DNA of 64,000 bases from Acanthopleura granulata (GCA_016165875.1 JABBOT010000022.1:771333-835332), one strand, 5' to 3'. Shown: positions 9,625 to 20,712, counted from the stretch's first letter. The notes: generated from the letters alone by a model not told the origin. Program-made: numbers and translations.

Positions 9625-11410
9625 GCATAGACTCCTTAGCACATGCGTTATGCAGTAGAGCATTAAATGGCAATGAAATAAATAAAATACAAAATCAAAG
9701 TCTTTAATTGCAATTAATTTTATTCAAGACGGTTTTAGAAAAGAAGATTTGTTTACATTGTTATTTAGACGCTGGTGGATATTTTTTGTTCCCCTGTTCC
9801 TTAGATTGAAGACAACGGCTTGTTGCATCTATTATTTGTGGGCGAGGAATTTCGGTTGCAGATGCATTTGTGCGTTTACATGCACCACTAGATTTTCGTA
9901 CATATTTCAAACCTTGAAACAGCGCAAAACACAAGAAAGAAACCGTTTCCACAAAAATTGAAAAGTTGAAAGGCAAACTGATAAAATTGATTTAGTATCT
10001 TTAAAGCTGATGGGAATAGAACTGTGTCGATTCTGAGGAAGAAATTTCCGGTCTCTATGCAGTTTTAAACTCTCCGACATACAGCCTGTGCAATACAACC
10101 ACTGCCAGCGGAACATGTACTGTCAGCGCCACAACTGTTTCTGGACACGTCAATGCTTGGGAAGGCATAGCGCATATGGTTCCATCTGCAAAGGGAGATA
10201 ATTTAATACTGATATTCTTGACAAATATGTCAGGATATCACCACTCGCTCTCACGGAAATATTGGAGTCTTCTATAGAAATCGTTCTATTTGTATCACCC
10301 CAATGGAAACACGAGTTCAAATCCGGACACACTGGCCTTGCTTCGGCCTGAATTCAGTTCAGCGGTTTGTCTGGTACCTGGGCAGAAGACCACTCCGGAA
10401 ACAGAGACTTTCTCTGGCAACAAGCCTTACTGCCTTGGCTAAGGTAAGACATTCTTGAGTACCAACGTAAAATAGTAAACAAACCGAAATAGAAAGAGAT
10501 CCCTCTGTCCTATATCTATATATACAATTTAATTTAAAATAATTAAGTTCTTTAAAGCACTGCATTTATAGGACTACAGTAAAAGCACTTCTCTTCCATA
10601 TCATACCTCAACTAGATGTATTGTTTGTCCAGACTTTCGCAGTGTGTCTAATCGAGTACAGATGCATTTTTGAACATTGTCCACCTATCTCGGCATTTCT
10701 TTACTTGACATTCACCGTAAAAGAATGATACTAAAGGCGGTCCACAAGGTCAAGTAAACGTCGACCTGGTGTCAGTGTACCCTGATAGAGCGGTCCGACA
10801 TTTGGGACCAGTGAATTTCATTTGGAGTGCATTTTTTTGGGAACCCTAGTACAAGCTTAATTTACAGATGAAATATTTTGACTAAAACATGATTGAAACA
10901 ATGCTGAAACTGGCAAATCAATTTTTAAATCTAACCTTCATCATATGTCACATTTTGACTTTCAAATCTGTGTAAACCGTCTTTTCCAAAAAAAAAAATT
11001 CAGTCCAGAATGAATTTTTCACCTTTTGGGAAAGGGCGTGGCCCTAGGCCCATTGGTTGTACAGTATATGCTTCCCTGGTTCTATATAGAACAAGCTATG
11101 TATGCAACCAGCTACTGACCATGGAATCTGGTTATACCTTGCATGTTGTGCGCCTCTGGAATGATTGCCAAAGCGTGGGAGAATTTTTCCGTTTCCCATC
11201 AGGACAGCCCCGGCACTGTTAGAAGTGCACGTGTCCTTGGCACACTACTGCAGAAGCCCAGGTGAATCACAGAGGCATGCCAGAAACTTGCTTCGGGCCC
11301 GCCAGTAGTGAGCGAGGGATACGCTTTTGAGAAACGTCACATCACAATAAAAACAAAAAAGCAAGAAAAAAGTCACACAAACCTCCACTGTGGTAATGGT
11401 TTTGACTTAC

Positions 11411-11538
11411 GCGTTTCTGATAAAGCAGTTGATCACCCGGTAGCCTCTGGGGCATCTGGCCTCGGGGTTACGCTCCCAGCTTCCGCTGGTCTCGAACAGG
11501 AAATCTTCGTCATCTGCCGACACACAGGTGGCAATGGC
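11411..11538 (-). CDS. CBM14 gene copy A, exon 3: end of module 1 and start of module 2
   Basis: 128 nt, phase 0 in and phase 2 out, acceptor TTTTCCTCCAG and donor GTAAGT. It encodes AIATCVSADDEDFLF and EARCPRGYRVINCFIRN. The exon is unchanged in copy B, unlike its neighbours, so it is the most conserved part of the gene. Confidence 0.82.
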
Positions 11539-13923
11539 CTGGAGGAAAACAAACCACAGTAAGCAGGTAAGGACAATTAGTTTTCTTCTCTCCCTCTAAA
11601 ATTCTGGCCTCTATTTTATAAGTGAAATATTCTTGACCATGGCCTAAAATTAGAATCAAATCAATAAATAAACAAAAACTTAGACAATTTTCGTCGCATG
11701 AGAATTGTAGTTTAAAACGCTACATACAAAAAAAAAGCCTATATTTATCGAGTAGAATGGAGTTAGATGTCAAATCGTTAGACACAGCACTATTATAAAA
11801 CCGCAAATAACTAATTCCAAGCAGTCGACCTTGTCTGAAATCTGAAAAGCCGTGAAATGTTCGGCTGATATTTCACACCGTACTAAAATGGTTTGTTTTT
11901 GCTGATAAGACGGCTATTAGCCCTGTGTGTGGAAGAAACTGGACTAAACCATCCAATCTAACTCCATCCAATCCAGGTATCCGAGATACCCCCTCCATTA
12001 ACGTTGCAGCGGAATCAGCCAGAACAGGGTTTCTAACCTTTGGCCTCACTGGTCACGGAAAGTCGCCTGTTGAGAAGCAAAATCTTCCTTCTAATCCTTT
12101 CGGGAAATTCGGATTATTATTACAACACAATTTGTGGGCATCTTACTTAAATTAAAGCTGGTATCAGTCTTACCCTCTGACCGCTACCTCCGGCGCTGTT
12201 CACAGCCGTACAAAACCGATCTGACACAATCGTCCCGTCACTGTCCCTTGGGTTAGACGCGACACAATTCACAGGCACATATCCCCGGGGGCAGCAGGTT
12301 CTCGACTTGTCATCGTCCTCTGTTCCCGACAGGCTGCCCACTCGCCTTCTATCTGTAAAACAATGAATGATGCTGGCTTGGATTCTTGCTTAATTTCTTC
12401 ATTTGTATGTTCTAGTACACCATTATACTCCTCTGTACAACATACAAACGATGGACATAAAGAAGTCAATCAGCTGCATTCGACTGGTGACGATATTTGT
12501 CAACGGTGAATTAAATTGGGCGTTTTCGGTCGATAGTATAATCGTGATCTACAAGATATACCACAGCTCGTTTTCAGTCGATATTATCACCGTGTTCTAC
12601 AGGATATACCACAGCTCGTTTTCAGTTGATAGTATCATCGTGTTCTACAAAATATACCACAGCTCGTTTTCAGTCGATAGTATCATCGTGGTCTACAAGA
12701 TATACCACAGCTCGTTTCAGATTGTTTTTATTATGTGCACTCGGAAACACGAGAACCGGACTAGAAATGAGAGAAACTTGAGCATAGCGTACACACCAAG
12801 GAAATCAGTAAATGAATAATGTCCAATACTAACCCTTACTGATTTCAGCAAAATCCACCCTTATTTTCCCGTATAGCTGGAAATACTAGACATATTTACA
12901 GAGAAATACATTTCTTCTCAGCGAAGTTATGTTTTATAAAATTAAGGATCGTATCTATCATATGGATTGGAAATTAATAATTGTATGCTCAAACAAATTC
13001 CGATTTGAACACATCCTTTAAATCAATGCATTTAAAAGACTATTAAAATACTGAAAGATATGCCAGCCAATTGCTGTTTGGGTCGAAAGCCTAAAGTTGC
13101 AAGACAATCGATTGTTATCGAATGTAAGGTAATGCTGACTTAAGCTTTATGTATACTCTCACTTAAACTCAACATTAAGCTACAGTCTTTCTTTGAAAAC
13201 TGAAAACGTTTATTTTCAGGCTTCAGCTTGGTTGATTAGGATAACAGTCTTCCGAGAGAGTATTATCGAATGACATGAAGTATGGGTCGTAAAGGCGATT
13301 TTAGTTTTGAGTAATCAAAATTTTGGTTTAGATTTGAACACTTATTTTGGGCCGTTTGAGTTTAAATTATAAATTTTAACATAAGTTTGTTTAGACGTTT
13401 GCACGTTAAGTTGAGGTGTGGACAACCGCCTTGTGGAAGCGGTGTGGAAGGTATATCAAAGTATAAGGTTTTGGGGCTTAAAGCTTTGATTTAATTCAAA
13501 CATTACCTTGTTCCACAAGAGCAAGGTTTATTCAGTTAGATGTAAGGTTGCCGTTTTTCCTAGCGATCGATGACACTTACCACATCTGTCCAGATCGCAG
13601 TTCACGTTGGATGGCCAGTCGCAAACCTTTGTGTTGATGTTGAAATACAGACCGGCCGGGCAATCAGTGCGATGAGGGATGCCGTTTGAGCATTGGTAGA
13701 AACTTCCACAGTTTCGGGGGTCCTCCAGAAATTCCACTCCGGGGATGCACACTACTCGACGTTGATCCGGATCGTCTTCAGCATTCTGCTCATCGACGAT
13801 GTCTACCTCGTCAGCGGTGACCGCCTCCTCTTTGATGGGCTCTTTGGCGCCCTCAGTCGAATAGGTGACCTCGAATAGCGACAAGGCAACCAGCAGAATG
13901 CTCAGTGCAGTGAACTTCATCAT
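11411..13923 (-). CDS. Secreted CBM14 chitin-binding protein, copy A (3' exons not found)
   Basis: Three exons are seen on the minus strand: 13923-13581, 12352-12174 and 11538-11411, with phases 1, 0 and 2 and consensus borders. Exon 1 encodes a signal peptide (MMKFTALSILLVALSL), an acidic linker (EEAVTADEVDIVDEQNAEDD) and a CBM14/peritrophin-A domain with CGSFYQCSNGIP, CPAGLYFN and CDWPSNVNC. Exons 2 and 3 add Cys modules: CCPRGYVPVNC, then SDRFCTAV, AIATC and CPRGYRVINC. The C-x2-G-[YW]...C...D-x2-C...A-x-A-x-C spacing resembles PCSK9 C-terminal repeats (inference). The frame is open to the end of exon 3, and the downstream exons could not be identified. The likely role is binding chitin in a matrix, gut lining or shell context. 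Confidence 0.82.
11617..11676 (+). mobile_element. SINE family 1 tail fragment, copy A
   Basis: TATAAGTGAAATATTCTTGA followed by AATCAAATCAATAAATAAAC. Only the 3' tail is present, in the intron upstream of CBM14 exon 3. Confidence 0.6.
12174..12352 (-). CDS. CBM14 gene copy A, exon 2: Cys module
   Basis: 179 nt, phase 1 in and phase 0 out, acceptor TTTTACAG and donor GTAAGA. It includes SRTCCPRGYVPVNCVASN and VSDRFCTAVNSAGGSGQR. Copy B has a single Cys (TRCPRGY) where A has CC. Confidence 0.82.
12523..12714 (+). repeat. 48-bp tandem repeat, four units
   Basis: Units start TTTTCAGTCGATAGTATC and end ATATACCACAGCTCG. The length of 48 bp is a multiple of three, so the array stays open as a spurious ORF. 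Copy B has one unit at 42815-42861. It lies in intron 1 of the CBM14 gene on the opposite strand. Confidence 0.9.
13581..13923 (-). CDS. CBM14 gene copy A, exon 1: signal peptide, acidic linker, chitin-binding domain
   Basis: 343 nt from ATGATG to donor GTAAGT, ending in phase 1. The CBM14 domain has the six Cys, aromatic FY and CDWP signature. Relative to copy B, 34 nt are replaced by 4 nt, removing ten residues around the expected signal-peptidase site in frame. Confidence 0.88.
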
Positions 13924-13971
13924 TTTGGAACGTTGGTAATCTTCCGGATGCCAAGAGCAAGGCCTTTGAAG

Positions 13972-13979
13972 CTTTTATA
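13972..13979 (-). promoter_or_regulatory. TATA box of CBM14 gene, copy A
   Basis: TATAAAAG on the minus strand, about 50 nt upstream of the ATG. That spacing predicts a 5' UTR of about 20-25 nt. It is kept in copy B. Confidence 0.7.
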
Positions 13980-15904
13980 GAAACCGTTGGTCATAAATAA
14001 ACATCCAAGAATGGCCCTGAAGGGTTTAATTTATGACAAAGTCTGGCAGCTTGTCGGAGTTGTTTACCCCTCTCCCTCTCCCCCATTTATATTGAAACTA
14101 TTCATGATGTCTAATTACGGTATGTACTTGACATGACCGAAAACCCTGATCGTCTGAAGATTTATCGCCGTAACCCACAAGTGCTGCTTACAGGCATTTC
14201 GAGATGGTCATATGATAGCTGCACTTATCGTTGTTCCATTACAACTATAACTACAGCTGTAGATGAATGTAACTATCATGGTGAGATATCTCGCCGGCCA
14301 AATTGCGCCTTACGTGTCATTTGTGATATGTGTACATCCGTCAGTACGTATGACGTCACACTCCTCACTTGGCAGAATATTCTGTAATGTCAGCCAATCA
14401 CCAAGCTCTCTTGATCAGGGCCGCATCGAACCGGTGCACCGTGTTACTCTCCCTAAGGGTTAACTTGCTAAAAACACCTTAATATAATGTAAAGTTCCTG
14501 CTCTTAAAAGTCAACACAAACCAACGATATACATTTCCCCCAATCAGTTTTGCGGCTTGTTCTTATCGTTTTATTACATGACCATTAAATTACACAATTA
14601 GGCTGTTTTTACAGAGTGCGGTAAACGACGTGTTTTGTGATGCACAGATAGTATTTGCAATGCTCACATAATTACGCCACCAGTTAATAGGTCAGCAGCA
14701 AAAGCAATTCGGGGTGAAATACAGGAATACCTGCTTGCCGCGTGCATGCCGCGTTTTGTCCGCTATTGGTCATATACTGGGACGAAACACGCCTTTTCTT
14801 TCCACCGGTAACACTTTTGATGGAAAAGTACAAAACGTCCCCGTGATCTCCTGCCTTTTTTTGCCAACACTTTTCTTCTGTTTATAAATATCATCAACAC
14901 AATCGACCGCTACGTCTACTGAACTGTCCCAAGCCATTCCGGAGGGGTGAAAAATTGCTTTCGTTAATGCAGACATCTTGTCCGACAAGAAGCGCCAAAT
15001 ACCGAGCTTACAGCATAGACAGTGATCCAGCAAAACTGATAAAATCGATGTAGCTACAAAATTCAAGTCAAAACATAATGTATTTAGAACTGTGTGTAGC
15101 CATCACTAGATCACTTGTAGGCTACACTGGAGTAACCAGTTACATGTTACATCCCGACATTTGATCCAGCCCCGAAACCGGAGAGGAGTTGATTTATTTA
15201 TTTATTTATTTGATTGGTGTTTTAAACCGTACTAAAGAATATTGAGAGAAAAGGTGTATAATACGAATCCTTGTCATTATTATACATGCATAGATAGTTT
15301 AAAGTTACATACACACGGTTAATAAATGGAAGTATGTATAAAGCTTGAAACGTCAGAGTAAGTGTATTAAAATAAAAATTAAGCGCTTTGCCCAAGTGCC
15401 TGTTCAATGTGATGTTTACACTTGTCGATAAAATGAATCAGATGTAAACTTAACAGACAAAGCATACTTGACCGACAAGTTCCAAAATAAAACATTACAA
15501 AAGGATGTGGAAAGCAAACAGAAAGAGTGCGAACAGTTGGAAACAGAGAAGAAATGACTGCAAGGCGTATTTGCCTATATATATTGTAAGTCGTGAAGAG
15601 CATACATATTTCCTAGTTTCAACAAAAAGGTGAAAGTTATTTTTCAAATGTTGTTTTCCAACAACATACGTTCTGATTCTCTGGATTCGCTAATTTTTGC
15701 TGGAAACGTGAATTTTAATGTTTCCAGTACTGTCTTATTACTGGTCCTATTTTAAGCAAAAACATCGTCGCTGTATATTTTTTATTGCAATGTTGGAAGT
15801 AATATAGATCGCAATGTAGAGTGGAATTTTATCTGCTTATTCTCGCTAGCTAATCTTACATGTAGCACTTAAAGAAAAATTTATTTCTTTTTACCCAGTT
15901 ATTG

Positions 15905-16070
15905 TATTTTCATTTATTTATTTATTTCCTTCGATTGTTCTTCCGTACTCGGCGACCTTTCACTTACATTATGCCAGATATTGTAGTCAGTTTTTCAATG
16001 AAATTGAAATGCCCGGTGTAAACCTCCGATCTTTGTCAAGTAACTGACGAACTTTTCGGAATGATTTTAT
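15905..16070 (-). mobile_element. Dispersed repeat family 3, block A
   Basis: (ATTT)n is followed by a region ending CCCGGTGTAAACCTCCGATC and TTTGTCAAGTAACTGACGAA. It resembles 22449-22625, where the same core reads GCGTAAACCGTCGCCCTTTG. The block B copy is at about 46077-46232. Confidence 0.65.
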
Positions 16071-16286
16071 AACGATACATTAAAGAAGATATGCTTCAAG
16101 TGGTTAGTTTTAGCAGTTAGGAAGCGAAGTTTTAGCAGATGGAATCGAAATCTTTTGTAACAATATTTTTTATTAACTAAGATTTTCCTGCGTCAAGAAT
16201 TCAAAAATTACTTCTTGCTTAAAGCAGCATTATCGTGTATTTTATCCCCAATATAATCAACATCAGTTCAGGAGGTAAAATGATAG

Positions 16287-17123
16287 GGTTACGAACCCCG
16301 TCCTTAAGATATGGTATTGCATTTGTTTTATTTGCTTTAACGCTAACCGGGTCTGTGACTGACCTACATTTTTTTTTCTCTGTGCACTTCGTAGTCTACA
16401 CTGGAATTCAGTTGCATGTTCGCCAGGCTTCTGTGATATTCAGTTTTCGTGTCATTGTACACGTAGAGCGTACGTCCTGGACATATGTTCCCAGATTGTA
16501 AACATGTTTACGTACAAACCATCCAGACTTTTGTTTACGTTAGCCTATAAATATGAACTACAGAGTTGTTTAGCTCGCAGTCATTTTACTTATATCTGCT
16601 CGAGAACAGTCTCTTACTCAAGTTCATGCGAGAACAGTCACATTTACTCTCGTTCATTTATAAGTGATTTGGAGATATCGGTTTTCATACCATTCGACAA
16701 TTTGGACATTTTGTACTCCAGTTTCGTACGTAGCACTTTTGTGAGCTTTTGTTTCCCTACTTGCTATTTTGTTGGAGACGTTCTATTGAGCTTGTATCGC
16801 TCATTGTCTCTTTGTGCGACTATGTACATTTCATCCCAGTTTCTCTGAAAGTGACTTTGTGTACATTTCCGAGGAGTGAAACATACATCGCCAGTTCGGC
16901 ATCACGGACGCTATTGTCAACCCTCCTGCCCAGGAAAGATGCATCTGGCCCGGGAATTGGATGTATACCATCGTCGGCGTACCATGTCGTCTGCTGCTCG
17001 TCACTAGAGGACTGTCATCCTGCGATTGAAGAATCCCAAGGACTCTGCTTTTTATATTTACGTAGACTGATTTGCCTTTGGAGGCCGGAATATTCCATCC
17101 GGTTTTGCACGCTGTCATCAGTT

Positions 17124-17171
<48 letters not shown>

Positions 17172-17245
17172 AATTATCTATTTTCTTTTGTATATTACTG
17201 TCAGTTATACTATTTGTCTCTTTTGTACAAATATATGTATTGAAC
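16287..17245 (+). mobile_element. Solo-LTR-like repeat, block A
   Basis: It begins GTTACGAACCCCG, has a promoter-like CCTATAAATATGA near 16545 and GTTTAGCTCGCAGTCAT just after, and contains a (TA)n tract at about 17127-17168. Related copies start at 17460 (truncated), 46300 (5' deleted) and 60899 (5' truncated). No coding region is attached, so a solo LTR of an LTR retroelement is the best guess; the family is not identified. Confidence 0.5.
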
Positions 17246-17459
17246 TTATTCAAGCGTCTTTGTGTTTCGTTGTTTCATGTGGGTATTGTGTTGTGTGTCA
17301 TTACCATACCTGGATATATGGACAATTACAAACCAAGCGCACCTGACATACATATTTGATAAACTAGCATAGTACACGATTTGGATACCAATTTTACTCA
17401 TCCGCTCTGACGCCGAGTTGTCAGTATCTAAATCCACTTATTTTACGACATGTGTGTAG

Positions 17460-17745
17460 TGTTACGAACCCCGTGTTTTAAATATTGTATTATAGTTTTT
17501 TATTTGTTTTCACGCTGACCAGGTCTGTGTCTGACCTACATTTTTTCTCTGTGTATGTGATAGTCTGCGCTGGAATTCAGTCGTGTGTTCTCGAGGCTTC
17601 TGCGTTTATGACTTCGTGTCATTGTACATAGAGCGTACATTCTGGAAAGATACACCCATGTTATAAACATGTTTACGAATAACCACCCAGAATTTTCTTT
17701 TCTTTCGTCTATAAATATGAGCGACAAAGTTGTTCAGCTCGCAGT
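17460..17745 (+). mobile_element. Second LTR-like copy, truncated
   Basis: It starts TGTTACGAACCCCGTG and parallels the first part of the 16287 element up to TATAAATATGAGC and GTTCAGCTCGCAGTCATG, then diverges. Confidence 0.5.
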
Positions 17746-19498
17746 CATGATGAAAAGACGTTATGAATGTTGTAGGCGGATGACTGAAATCAGAATCCAA
17801 ATCGTGTACCATTTTAGTATATGTGGTGTCGATATTCAACTGTGTATCTTGGTTGCGCTTAGATTGCAACAGTTCGTATGTCCAACGTGGCGATCACAAC
17901 AGGATGAACATACGGCCGCAGCCTCGGGGTAAGCGGAATTAGACACAATTATAGAGAAGAGTCTTGCTATTGTTGACCCGGAAAGCCAATATTGGTTGAC
18001 AGATGGTAGCCAAAAGTCCATTTCGGTGCTTACATCTATAGCCTATCTTGTACCATTTGACAAACGTTATGGAACGTTTTGCCCTCAACGAGTTTTCTCT
18101 TTGACCGTTTAAACGTACCCCGACACAGCCAGTACTAATCTGTACATTAATAACCACGTAAATAAACATGCAGAGTTTCGAAAAGCTCATAAGTTCTCAA
18201 TGGATACTTGAGAATTGTCTTACGTCTAATGATTCAAAAATGCCGAGAACATAGTGTTATATCGAAGTACATTAATAGTTTAGCAATACACCACAAATGC
18301 CAGTGCGTATATAAGGGGACATAACACGAGCATTACAGACACATGTAAGTGAGAGGGAGATTTTAATACAGGCCTTCAACAAATTGCTAGTTTGCATCTA
18401 TATATGAATCCCACGTACTTGAGTGTTACCATGTATATATTTAGATTACTTGCACAAACGTCAACAAAAGAAGCATGGATAATGTATTAGTTTTTACTTT
18501 AAAAATACTTTAATACTTGACTGTACACTACAGTATGAGCGATGAGAATGCCAGCACACACAACCGTCAACGGCTTTTCAACCAATACATACGTTATGTT
18601 TGTTACCAGAATACTCATAGCTAATCTATTAGCTATCTAATCTTCTCAGTTCATTGCTTTTTTAATACATAGCGTTTAATATCACAATTTTATTTTTAAC
18701 GGGAGTGCGTTTACACTATCTATTCCATTTGAATAAAGTCATTCACATCAAGAATTGCCCGACCACATGATTTTTTGTGTTAAGCCAACATCAGCATTGT
18801 TCTTTGGAATTTTATATCTCTCGGTTTCCTGGTTGTGTGCAGAAGGTTGCTCTGAGAATGATAAGAAAACTATTAGTGGTTAACAGCCTAAAAGACTCAA
18901 GTTTCCAAACCTGTGTCCATACATCACTCGTAACATGAACACATCCCGGTCGTCCGAAGGCATGAGAGAGCTATTATTATAGCTAACAGGATGCGCGTTC
19001 ATGTTTTGCTTCTAATGAAAAAGCAGAACCTTATTGTAGTACAATAGAACAGATATAATGATGTTTATGTCGTCTTGGCATGTTGCTCATTTTTACGCAG
19101 TAAACGAGAGGAGGTGAAGTTTTAAAACTCGAACGCCTGCCGAGCCTCGCTCTAAAATTCCCCCATAATTACAGTGGAAAACTTAAACTAGACATAAAAC
19201 CATTATATTCTTATTACCGTAAAATGTATGTAACGGCAATGCTAAATCGAAGCGGTTTGCAACATTACTGTACATGTACATATAAACAAGAGGGCACCAT
19301 AGACAACAGATCAAGGCCACATCACACTTTTGTATGAAAACACAAGACTGTATACGGAACGAACTTTGTTTTTTTGGCGTGGAAGGACTTTGACCGGATA
19401 CCATTGAGGCCAACAATTCTTTGGTCGCACACCAATTTTATCTTGGCTCTCCACACTGTCTTGTTATGGTGTTATTGTTACGCTATCTAATATTTCAG
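17746..19498. other. No gene recognised
   Basis: AT-rich DNA without convincing exons. A short motif shared with 17365, 54725 and 63035 (ACACGATTTGGATACC-like) occurs here in reverse near 17790. Confidence 0.5.
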
Positions 19499-19656
19499 CA
19501 TATTATAATGGCACACACACGGATTGAACTGTTCGGAGGGTTGCCGATTCTGCGCTGATGGACCAACTGTCTGTGACAACACATCCGGGCGCTGTCCGAA
19601 CAGACTTGGCCGACCTAAATGAGTGCCGGGATACGTCAAAGAAAAATGCTCTGTAG
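19499..19656 (+). pseudogene. Decayed EGF-like exon
   Basis: It keeps an acceptor (TAATATTTCAG) and a donor-like GGTTGT, and reads CSEGCRFCADGPTVCDNTSG then RCPNRLGRPK. It has a TGA where a Cys codon is expected and a frame break near 19518. Its length is 158 rather than 150 nt. The last recognisable piece is VPGYVKEKC. No neighbouring sister exons are seen. It is a relic of the same EGF exon family as the receptor genes. Confidence 0.8.
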
Positions 19657-20349
19657 GTTGTATAATGTAAAACAATAGCAAATGTAGTTGAGCAATAGTT
19701 TAGATGATAATATGTGAAACAGACAACAAACAACAAGTCGTACAAATCATTCAAGGAGACATTTTGTCGCGACTATCCAATTAAAAATAAAAACATTTAG
19801 AACTTCTTTTTTGCGAATAATGTTGAATGGGCTAAATTAAAGATTTCTCTTAGAAATCATGTATACTTTTGGGCATATAGGGGGATTGTTTTTATTTGGC
19901 TACATTTTCTCATTCACCATTTTGAGAGAAGAAGTTTTCTCACAGTCAAACAGGCCTTTGATGCTATAATCTCTCAGTGGTGAAATAAGGCCATTGCTAA
20001 TTCATATTTGCACCATTGACTTTCTTATCTTACTAAGCACTACATGAAGAAAAGCGAATTCGAATTTATTAATAATTACTTACATTTGACAAAAAACTGT
20101 TATTTGTTGTGTTTTCTTAAGTTCCCGCTGACGGTGGTATGGATGGGAGTGTTGCTTGCCGAAGGGAATTACCTACTGTGAAAACATATGCCGCTGCGTG
20201 GTTAATGTTTACCGTCTCTTGACCACACTCACCGTACATGATTGCAAAGAAACAACAACACCTGGGTGCCATTGGATGAAAGGGTTAGAAACACACCCCA
20301 GCAGATTATGCTCAGAACTGTCAAGATAAAGCTCAACTTTACTGTAACA

Positions 20350-20712
20350 TACCTTACACATATTTGTCAGTAGACAGCATCTTACGCACGTATGTTGAGA
20401 GACAGCATGTCTTCGCCTTTATACACGTGTGGTTGGAAACGCTAAGTGTTCACTGCTACACACGTGTGTCAGAAAACGGTAGGTGTTCACTGTTACACAA
20501 GTGTTTCCGGAAACGGTGGGGGTTCACTGTTACACACGTGTGTGAGGTAACAGTATGTGTTCACTGTCAGTAGACAGCATGTGCTCACTGTTACTCACGT
20601 GTGTCTGTAGACATCATGTGTCACCCGTACACGGGTATGTCAGTAGACATTTTGTACTTACTGTCACGTCCATATGTCAGTAGGCAGAATGTGTTCACTA
20701 CTACACATGTAT
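20350..20712 (+). repeat. 37-bp degenerate minisatellite
   Basis: About nine units with GTGTTCACTG, TACACACGTGTGTC and GTAGACAGCAT in that order. The period is about 37 bp. One unit is internally shortened near 20560. Confidence 0.8.

Larger units (their letters stand above)
1..16970 (+). repeat. Segmental duplication, block A
   Basis: This block is collinear with 30334 to about 46735 in direct orientation. Position 1 pairs with 30334. The offset drifts from 30,333 to about 29,790 because of indels. Most of it is nearly identical by eye, introns included, which indicates a recent duplication. A-only segments include about 2950-3015, about 8108-8262, three extra 48-bp units at 12.5 kb and about 395 bp at 16133-16530. 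The left boundary lies outside the window. The block carries a + strand EGF receptor gene (missing its 5' exons) and a - strand chitin-binding-domain gene, tail to tail. Confidence 0.97.

Noticed and set aside
10015..10278. Plus-strand open stretch encoding a Thr/Ser-rich peptide with Cys
   Set aside because: Block B has an in-frame TGA in the middle of the corresponding stretch and no splice borders fit.
10310..10445. Plus-strand exon candidate ending at AAGGTAAGA
   Set aside because: It continues into ATTCTTGAGTACCAACGTAA, a SINE tail, and contains a tRNA B-box-like GAGTTCAAATCC, so it is probably a degenerate SINE.
11130..11222. Fourth exon of the CBM14 gene on the minus strand
   Set aside because: Acceptor- and donor-like sites and the phase fit, but the peptide lacks the expected cysteines and aligns with nothing in the preceding modules.
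12403..12819. 138-codon ORF with 16-residue repeats
   Set aside because: It is produced by a 48-bp minisatellite whose period is a multiple of three, and the array collapses to one unit in block B.
14770..15066. Minus-strand ORF with long shared N-terminal part in both blocks
   Set aside because: A T-run length difference shifts the frame between blocks (about 14865 versus 45035), so the protein is not conserved.
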